Assembly (NCBI GenBank): GCA_900751755.1
Contig: CAADSP010000077.1
Coordinates: 1-27,430 of the forward strand
Reading direction: 5' to 3'
From: an uncultured Collinsella sp.
Lineage (GTDB): Bacteria; Actinomycetota; Coriobacteriia; Coriobacteriales; Coriobacteriaceae
DNA: 27,430 nt
Under the pieces are notes generated by a model, which did no database searches, was not told the DNA's origin, and worked only from the letters and a program-made list of their open reading frames with translations. A program made the translations under genes and the position numbers. This document shows positions 22,723 to 27,430 of this stretch, one piece after another (position 1 is the stretch's first letter; each line of letters opens with the position of its first letter).

Positions 22723-23681
22723 CGCCTTCGATGCTCAAGGCATTTGAGCGGGCATTTGCTAATGCAATCGATCGGGCGGTGACTGAGTTTCGGCCCAATC
22801 TGGTGCTCTGCCATCACCTGTATCTGGTGACCGCATTGGCGCGCGAGTGCGTCCGGGGCGTGCCGGTTGTTGCCGTGTGCCATTCGACCGATCTGCGCCA
22901 GCTGCGTTCGCATGCGCTCGAGCGCGATCGCATCGTAAGTGCGGTTCGTCGGCTCGATGCCGTCTTTGCGCTCCATGCTGAGCAGGCTGAGCAGATTGGC
23001 CTGGTGTGCGGCGTCGATGCCGATCGCATCCACGTGATTGGGACGGGCTACGACCATTGCGTCTTCTGCCGCGACGCAAGCGTGGCGAGGCGGCCGGGAT
23101 CGCTTGTGTACGTGGGCAAGATTTGCTTTAAAAAGGGCGTCGAGTCGCTGGTTCGAGCCGTGTCATTGCCGATTGACGATGGCGTCCGCCCATCTGGCTT
23201 GGTGCTTGTGGGCGGTCGCGGGGACGATGCCGAGTACGCGCGTGTCGAGCGCTTGGCCGCGGCCTCGGATGTGCCGGTGACGCTGGCGGGGCGCCTGGAT
23301 GGCGATGGGCTCGTGCGCGCCTACCGCAGTTCCGACGTCTTTGTGCTGCCTTCGTTTTACGAGGGTCTGCCGCTCGTGATGATCGAGGCCCTAGCGTGCG
23401 GCTGCAAAGTTGTGGCGACCGATTTGCCCGGCGTTCGTCCCTGGATGGAGGCGATGCTTCCCGGCGCTCCCGTGACGTGGGTGGCGTCGCCGCGTATGAC
23501 GGATGTCGACACGCCCGTGGCGGCCGACCTTCTGTTGTTTGAGCGCGCACTGGCAGATGCTATCGCGCAGGCGCTTGCGGCTCCGCCTTCGACGTTCGAG
23601 CCGTCGGCGGTCTCTTGGGAAGCGTGCCTGGGGCGTATACTTAAAGTCGTTGATTTGTTGGAAGGGGGTTCGTATGGCTAA
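22464..23681 (+). CDS. Glycosyltransferase family 4 protein, coupled to selD
   Basis: 405-aa two-Rossmann-fold retaining glycosyltransferase. Seen: N-terminal 'MRILNITAQKPDSTGSGTYL' acceptor-domain start, 'VYVGKICFKKGVESLV' (residues 216-230) at the second domain, and the nucleotide-sugar site 'FYEGLPLVMIEALACGCKVVAT' with E300 and E308 (E-x7-E). The start at 22464 lies inside the activase frame, and the stop overlaps the selD start (23674-23681). Its place between a reductase activase and selD is odd for a cell-envelope enzyme. SenB, which makes a selenosugar from UDP-GlcNAc and selenophosphate, is also a glycosyltransferase encoded beside a SelD homologue, so a selenium role is possible; this is inference, as SenB residues could not be checked. 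Confidence 0.85.
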   Translation: MRILNITAQKPDSTGSGTYLAALVREQIETGHRAAVLCGAAPGDTQGELDRRAAVFAVPFESPELPFPICGMSDVMPYPSTRYRDLTPSMLKAFERAFANAIDRAVTEFRPNLVLCHHLYLVTALARECVRGVPVVAVCHSTDLRQLRSHALERDRIVSAVRRLDAVFALHAEQAEQIGLVCGVDADRIHVIGTGYDHCVFCRDASVARRPGSLVYVGKICFKKGVESLVRAVSLPIDDGVRPSGLVLVGGRGDDAEYARVERLAAASDVPVTLAGRLDGDGLVRAYRSSDVFVLPSFYEGLPLVMIEALACGCKVVATDLPGVRPWMEAMLPGAPVTWVASPRMTDVDTPVAADLLLFERALADAIAQALAAPPSTFEPSAVSWEACLGRILKVVDLLEGGSYG

Positions 23682-24723
23682 GGACACCATGAGGCTCACG
23701 TCCATGACGGCCGCGAGCGGTTGAGCCGCTAAGCTGGCTCCCGGAGCCCTCGCCCAGGTCCTGGGCGACTTGCCCAATGTGCATAACGATAACCTGCTCG
23801 TGGGGTTCGATACCTCCGACGATGCGAGTGTCTTTCGCGTAGGGGAGAACCTGGGGCTCGTGCAGTCCATCGACTTCTTCCCACCGATGGTCGATGACCC
23901 GTTCCTGTTTGGCCAGATCGCCGCTGCCAACTCGCTGTCGGACATTTACGCCATGGGCGGGCGGCCGAGCCATGCCATGAACCTGCTTTGCATACCCAGT
24001 TGCCTGGGCATTGAGGTCGCCGGGCAGATTCTGGCGGGCGGCGCCGACAAGTGCGTCGAGGCCGGCTGCACCATCGCGGGCGGCCACACCATCAACGACG
24101 ACGAGCCCAAGTACGGCCTGTCCGTGAGCGGCTTTGTCGCGCTCGACCGTATGCTCGCCAACAGCGGCGCACGCGTGGGCGATGTCTTGCTGCTGACCAA
24201 GGCGATCGGCTCGGGCATCATCACCACGGCCATTAAGGGCGAGCTCATCGAGCAGGACGAGGCCGCAGCCATGTTTGACTCGATGCGCACCCTCAACGAG
24301 GCGCCGATTCGTCTGGCCGAGGGGCTCGAACTTCACGGCTGCACCGACATTACGGGCTTTGGCCTTATCGGGCATGCGTGCGAGATGGCCGAGGGCTCCG
24401 GCGTGCAGATTGAACTTGCGTCGGGGGCGGTGCCGCTCTTTGACCAGGTGCTCGACATGGCGCGTCTGGGCATTATCCCCGCGGGCTCCTACCGCAACCA
24501 GGACTTCTTTGGCCCGCGCGTGACGGCTGACGATGACCTGGAGCCGGGCATGTTGGATGCGCTGTACGATCCGCAGACTTCGGGTGGTTTGCTTATTGCG
24601 GCGCCCGCGAAGGATGTGGATGAGCTCGCGCGTCGCCTGGATGCCGAGGGGCGCATCGCGGCCGTCGTCGGGCGCGTGTGCGAGGCGGAGCCGGGCGGTC
24701 CTGCCGTCTGCGTTGTTCGCTAG
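23674..24723 (+). CDS. selD: Selenide, water dikinase (selenophosphate synthetase), itself a selenoprotein
   Basis: Makes selenophosphate from selenide and ATP, the Se donor for selenocysteine and Se-modified tRNA. 349 aa if TGA at 23722-23724 is read as selenocysteine. Reading: MAKDTMRLTSMTAASG-U17-AAK20, where E. coli SelD has catalytic Cys17 and Lys20. Downstream 'DDASVF', 'SIDFFPPMVDDPFLFGQIAAANSLSDIYAMGG', 'AGGHTI', 'TDITGFGLIGHACEM' and 'DPQTSGGLLIA' are SelD hallmarks. Without UGA decoding the only start would be beyond the catalytic site, removing the first 32 residues. The ATG follows GAAGGGGG, and overlaps the glycosyltransferase stop by 8 nt. The cell must therefore have SelA, SelB and tRNA-Sec elsewhere. 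Confidence 0.95.
23725..23768 (+). promoter_or_regulatory. Bacterial SECIS-like element in selD
   Basis: Hairpin TCGCCCAG (23750-23757) / CTGGGCGA (23761-23768), 8 pairs, with a GTC apex preceded by G, giving CAGGUCCUG. The E. coli fdhF SECIS tip reads GCAGGUCUGC. The apex is about 33 nt after the TGA, within the known bacterial range. A smaller hairpin GGCTC-CCG-GAGCC lies between. It should bind SelB to direct selenocysteine insertion. Confidence 0.75.
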
Positions 24724-24747
24724 CTCGTACGTTTATGTAACTGTTTG

Positions 24748-24770
24748 CCGTTCTCTAGAACGGTTCTTTC
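24748..24770 (+). terminator. Small hairpin with TTCTTT tail between selD and yedF
   Basis: CCGTTC (24748-24753) / GAACGG (24758-24763), TCTA loop, then TTCTTTC. A short stem; may act as a partial terminator or RNA processing site just before the yedF Shine-Dalgarno GAAAGGAA. Confidence 0.4.
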
Positions 24771-24784
24771 GAAAGGAATTTGCT

Positions 24785-25411
24785 ATGTCTACCAAGATTG
24801 AAGTCAATGCCATGGGCGATGCCTGCCCGCTGCCCGTTGTCAAGACGCTTAAGGCGCTCAAACAGCTCGATGGCGAGGGTGCCGTGGTGACCTCGGTCGA
24901 TAACGAGACCGCCGTCAAGAACATCTCCAAGATGGCGCAGGAGAAGGGCTGCACGGCCTCGGTCGAGAAGATCTCGGACGCCGAGTGGCACGTGACCGTC
25001 ACGACCGCCGGTGCCGTGGCCGTTGCGGACCCCGAGCAGGACGGTGCCGCTTTCTGCGACGCCAACGCCGGCAAGGGCAAACTCGTCATTTCCGTCTACA
25101 CCGATTGCATGGGCCGTGGCGACGACGAGCTGGGCCACAAGCTCATGAAGGCGTTTATCTTTGCCGTGACGCAGCAGGAGGAACTGCCCGCGACCATGCT
25201 GTTCTACAACGGCGGCGCCAAGCTCACCGTCGAGGGCTCGCCAGTGCTCGACGACCTGAAGGGCCTGGCGGAGCAGGGCGTCGAGATCCTTACCTGCGGT
25301 ACCTGCCTCGACCACTATGGCATTAAAGACCAGCTCGCGGTGGGCGAGGTCACCAACATGTACGTGATCGTGGAGAAGATGGAGCAGGCTGTGCGCGTCG
25401 TGCGCCCGTAG
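24785..25411 (+). CDS. yedF: Sulfurtransferase-like selenium metabolism protein YedF
   Basis: 208-aa cytoplasmic protein in two parts. Residues 1-75 are a TusA/SirA-like domain with the active-site motif 'CPLPV' (Cys14), which carries a persulfide or perselenide. Residues about 95-208 are a DsrE-like domain with 'KLVISVYTDCMGRGDDELGHKLMKAF', 'FYNGGAKLTVEGSPVLDDLKGL' and 'EILTCGTCLDHYGI', offering further cysteines. This two-domain form is known from gene neighbourhoods with selD and is thought to handle selenium. Start at 24785 follows GAAAGGAA. It sits 61 nt after selD and 19 nt before the DUF3343 gene. Confidence 0.92.
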   Translation: MSTKIEVNAMGDACPLPVVKTLKALKQLDGEGAVVTSVDNETAVKNISKMAQEKGCTASVEKISDAEWHVTVTTAGAVAVADPEQDGAAFCDANAGKGKLVISVYTDCMGRGDDELGHKLMKAFIFAVTQQEELPATMLFYNGGAKLTVEGSPVLDDLKGLAEQGVEILTCGTCLDHYGIKDQLAVGEVTNMYVIVEKMEQAVRVVRP

Positions 25412-25430
25412 CGTATTGGTTGGAGTTGCC

Positions 25431-25682
25431 ATGAGGGAGAAGCGCCCGGCGCTTGTCATCACGTTTCCCACCACGGCGGCCGCCATGGGGTGCGAGTCCC
25501 TGTGCATCGAGCGCGGCCTTCCCGGGCGAACGATTCCCGTGCCCGGGGAGGTCCCTGCTGGCTGCGGTTTGGCGTGGAAGGCGTTGCCTGCCGATGAGGA
25601 GCTGCTGCGCGGCGAACTCGCCGCGGCGGGCGTTCCCACCGAGGGCTATACCGTGATTGATATGTGGGAGGTCGTGCGATGA
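25431..25682 (+). CDS. DUF3343 small protein, putative Se/S carrier
   Basis: 83-aa soluble protein. Seen: 'ALVITFPTTAAAMGCESLC' (Cys21, Cys25), 'GLPGRTIPVPGEVPAGCGLAWKA' (Cys45), typical of the DUF3343 family, whose genes lie beside yedF, selD and cysteine desulfurases. The role is not established; a carrier or chaperone for sulfur/selenium is a guess from context and the conserved cysteine in 'GCG'. Start at 25431 follows TTGGAG; the TGA overlaps the next ATG (25679-25682). Confidence 0.85.
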   Translation: MREKRPALVITFPTTAAAMGCESLCIERGLPGRTIPVPGEVPAGCGLAWKALPADEELLRGELAAAGVPTEGYTVIDMWEVVR

Positions 25683-26818
25683 TCTACCTGGATAACGCGG
25701 CGACGACCATGCACAAGCCGCAGGAGGTCATCGATGCCGTGACGCAGGCGATGTGCTCGCTCGGCAATGCCGGACGCGGCGCCACGTCGGGTGCCCTCGA
25801 TGCCGCTCGTACGATTCACGCTTGCCGTGCCAAGCTTGCACGCTTGCTGGGTTGCCCGCGGGCCGACCATGTTTGTTTTACGCCCAACTCCACTGCGGCG
25901 CTCAACACCGTCATCAATGGCGTGGTGCGCCCCGGCGACCGTGTGGTCACAACGGTGCTCGAGCACAACTCCGTGCTACGTCCGCTTAACCGCCTGGCGG
26001 CAGAGCAGGGGGTGACGGTTGAGCATGCGGGCTGTGATACCAACGGCGTGCTCGACTATGACGAGCTCGAGCGGCTGGTCACGCCCGGTACGCGTGCCGT
26101 GGTGGTGACGCACGCCTCCAATGTGACTGGCAACGCGGTCGACATTGCGCGTGTGGCGGCCATGGCCCATGCGGCCGGCGCGCTTGTGATTGTCGATGCC
26201 TCGCAGTCTGCCGGCACGGCGCATATCGATATGCAGGGCATGGGGCTCGACGTGGTGTGCTTTACCGGCCACAAAGGGCTCATGGGTCCGCAGGGCACCG
26301 GCGGCCTGGCCGTGGCGGAGGGCATTGACGTGGCTCCGTGGGCCATGGGCGGCACGGGCGTGCACAGCTTCGATGCGCTGCAGCCGCTTGGGTGGCCCAC
26401 GCGCCTTGAGGCGGGCACGCTCAACGGTCACGGCATCGCGGGACTTTCCGCAGGTCTCGACTTTATCGAGGCGCAAGGCGGGGTCGAGGCGATTGCGGCA
26501 CACGAGCGAGCACTGGCGGATCGCTTCCTTGCCGGTGTGCGCGAGATTCCGGGGATTAAGCTCTATGGTGCCTTTGGCCAACCGACGCGCTCGGCGATCG
26601 TCTCGCTCAACGTGGGCGATATCGACTCTGCCGAGATCTCGGATGCACTCATGCAAGGGTGGGGGATTGCGACGCGCCCCGGCGCCCATTGCGCCCCGCT
26701 CATGCACCGTGCGCTGGGGACCGAGCGTCAGGGTGTCGTTCGCTTCTCGTTTGGGTATTTCAACACGGACGAGGAAGTCGACACCGCGATTGACGCTTTG
26801 CGCGATTTAGCCTGCTAG
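25679..26818 (+). CDS. Group II cysteine desulfurase / selenocysteine lyase-like enzyme
   Basis: 379-aa class V PLP enzyme that would remove S from cysteine or Se from selenocysteine, leaving alanine and an enzyme-bound persulfide or selenide. Seen: 'IYLDNAATT' (residues 2-10), 'NSTAALN', 'VDASQSAG' (172-179), Schiff-base Lys199 in 'FTGHKGLMGPQG' and catalytic Cys338 in 'TRPGAHCAPL'. The TR-G-HC-P pattern is group II (SufS/CsdA type). Absence of suf or isc genes nearby and the place at the end of the selD-yedF-DUF3343 set favour selenium delivery. The start at 25679 (GGGAGG upstream) overlaps the previous stop. Confidence 0.9.
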   Translation: MIYLDNAATTMHKPQEVIDAVTQAMCSLGNAGRGATSGALDAARTIHACRAKLARLLGCPRADHVCFTPNSTAALNTVINGVVRPGDRVVTTVLEHNSVLRPLNRLAAEQGVTVEHAGCDTNGVLDYDELERLVTPGTRAVVVTHASNVTGNAVDIARVAAMAHAAGALVIVDASQSAGTAHIDMQGMGLDVVCFTGHKGLMGPQGTGGLAVAEGIDVAPWAMGGTGVHSFDALQPLGWPTRLEAGTLNGHGIAGLSAGLDFIEAQGGVEAIAAHERALADRFLAGVREIPGIKLYGAFGQPTRSAIVSLNVGDIDSAEISDALMQGWGIATRPGAHCAPLMHRALGTERQGVVRFSFGYFNTDEEVDTAIDALRDLAC

Positions 26819-26832
26819 AGCGTATATACTTG

Positions 26833-26862
26833 CGGGACGGGTCTTTTGCCCGTCCCGTTTTT
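26833..26862 (+). terminator. Strong intrinsic terminator after the cysteine desulfurase gene
   Basis: Perfect 9-bp stem CGGGACGGG (26833-26841) / CCCGTCCCG (26849-26857), 7-nt loop TCTTTTG, then TTTTTG. It ends the selenium gene run. A TATACT (26825-26830) just before it could be a -10 box. Confidence 0.88.
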
Positions 26863-26885
26863 GTTTCGACCCGAAAGGTGTGTCT

Positions 26886-27430
26886 ATGGCCTCATCCGCC
26901 TCGCGTGGTCTGCGCTCCGACCATGTCGTTACCGTCGGCATCGCCCTGTTCTCGATGCTCTTTGGCGCCGGCAACCTTATCATTCCGCCGCTGCTGGCGC
27001 TGCAAGCAGGTTCAGCCACGCCGGTCGCCATGTTCGGCTTTCTGATTGCCGCTATCGGTTTGCCCGTCATGGGATTTATCGCCGTCGCGCTCGCCGGCAC
27101 GGCCCGCGAGCTGGCCGGCCGCGTGCATCCCAAGTTTGGTGAATTCTTCGTTGCGGCGGTCTATCTGGCCATCGGTCCGTGCCTGGCCATTCCTCGCACA
27201 AGCTCTACGGCGTTCGAAATGCTGGTGCCGCTGCTGCCCGAGGGTGTTTCGCTCGGCACGGCTCGCCTGGTGTTTGCCGTCGGCTTCTTTGTCGTCGCGT
27301 TTGCTCTCACGCTGCGCCCGGGTGTCATCACGCGCGTGCTCGGCCGCATTACGGGCCCCGCGCTCATTGCGCTCATCGTGTTGGTCGTGGGTGCCGCCGT
27401 GGTCTCGCCACTGGGACCGGCTGCCGCGCC
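26886..27430 (+). CDS. brnQ: Branched-chain amino acid carrier BrnQ, N-terminal part (cut by window end)
   Basis: Inner-membrane symporter for Leu/Ile/Val (LIVCS family). About 181 residues visible. Seen: 'HVVTVGIALFSMLFGAGNLIIPPLLALQAG' (the family's N-terminal signature), 'GFLIAAIGLPVMGFIAVALAG', 'VHPKFGEFFVAAVYLAIGPCLAIPRTSSTAFEM', and further hydrophobic helices. Start at 26886 follows CGAAAGG. No stop before the end of the window. It is separated from the selenium genes by a terminator, so it is probably an independent unit. Confidence 0.92.
   Translation, partial: MASSASRGLRSDHVVTVGIALFSMLFGAGNLIIPPLLALQAGSATPVAMFGFLIAAIGLPVMGFIAVALAGTARELAGRVHPKFGEFFVAAVYLAIGPCLAIPRTSSTAFEMLVPLLPEGVSLGTARLVFAVGFFVVAFALTLRPGVITRVLGRITGPALIALIVLVVGAAVVSPLGPAAA

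Noticed and set aside
23770..24723. A short SelD starting after the TGA
   Set aside because: It would lack the catalytic residue and Lys20; conserved SelD sequence continues upstream through the TGA, and the ribosome site lies before 23674.
1..27430. CRISPR arrays, tRNA or rRNA genes
   Set aside because: No regularly spaced repeats and no recognisable tRNA or rRNA sequences were seen; intergenic gaps are short.

Overview
The window is about 64% GC (by eye), coding-dense, and almost every gene has a clear Shine-Dalgarno sequence. Gene content (twin-arginine lipoprotein binding proteins, 2-hydroxyacyl-CoA dehydratase-family proteins with an activase, selenium metabolism, molybdenum cofactor genes, short palindromic repeats with GGGACTGTCCC-like cores) suggests an anaerobic gut actinobacterium of the Coriobacteriia, most like Collinsella. 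The genus is an inference from overall character, not a database match. The first ~900 bp are AT-rich and hold the 3' part of a large serine recombinase typical of Firmicutes integrative elements, so the left edge is probably the end of an inserted element.

Layout: (1) 1-1000, recombinase end and element/chromosome junction; (2) 1077-5008, general metabolism: O-acetylhomoserine sulfhydrylase, a DHA2-type MFS exporter, xanthine phosphoribosyltransferase and a GGQ release-factor-like protein; (3) 5095-7566, minus strand: lipid kinase and a CLC antiporter with fluoride-type (CLC-F) signatures; (4) 7777-13190, molybdenum block: moeA, mogA, then modA, a modB with a large extra extracytoplasmic domain, and modC; (5) 13392-26818, a run of plus-strand genes with short gaps or overlaps: two tiny coupled ORFs, a first double-cubane-type dehydratase-family protein, a five-gene peptide/nickel-family ABC importer, a second double-cubane-type protein, its ATP-dependent activase, a GT4 glycosyltransferase, SelD, YedF, a DUF3343 protein and a group II cysteine desulfurase; (6) 26886-end, the start of a BrnQ amino acid carrier.

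The most notable reading is that region 5 may be one functional unit. SelD (selenophosphate synthetase) is itself a selenoprotein: an in-frame TGA at 23722-23724 sits at the catalytic position (residue 17), with Lys20 conserved and a SECIS-like hairpin (23750-23768) whose GGUC apex lies about 33 nt downstream. YedF, DUF3343 and the cysteine desulfurase are plausible selenium/sulfur carriers and donors. The two double-cubane proteins and activase form an ATP-driven low-potential reductase of unknown substrate, next to an importer for a small molecule. The glycosyltransferase directly upstream of, and overlapping, selD recalls SenB-type selenosugar synthases. A working hypothesis is an uptake, reduction and selenium-mobilisation pathway, possibly with a selenosugar product. 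The molybdenum block upstream would suit a Sec- and Mo-dependent enzyme such as formate dehydrogenase encoded elsewhere.

Regulatory structure is visible: intrinsic terminators after xpt, mogA and csd, probable ones after modC and the first double-cubane gene, two dyads upstream of modA, a promoter with an overlapping dyad upstream of the first double-cubane gene, and a strong stem-loop between the binding-protein and permease genes.
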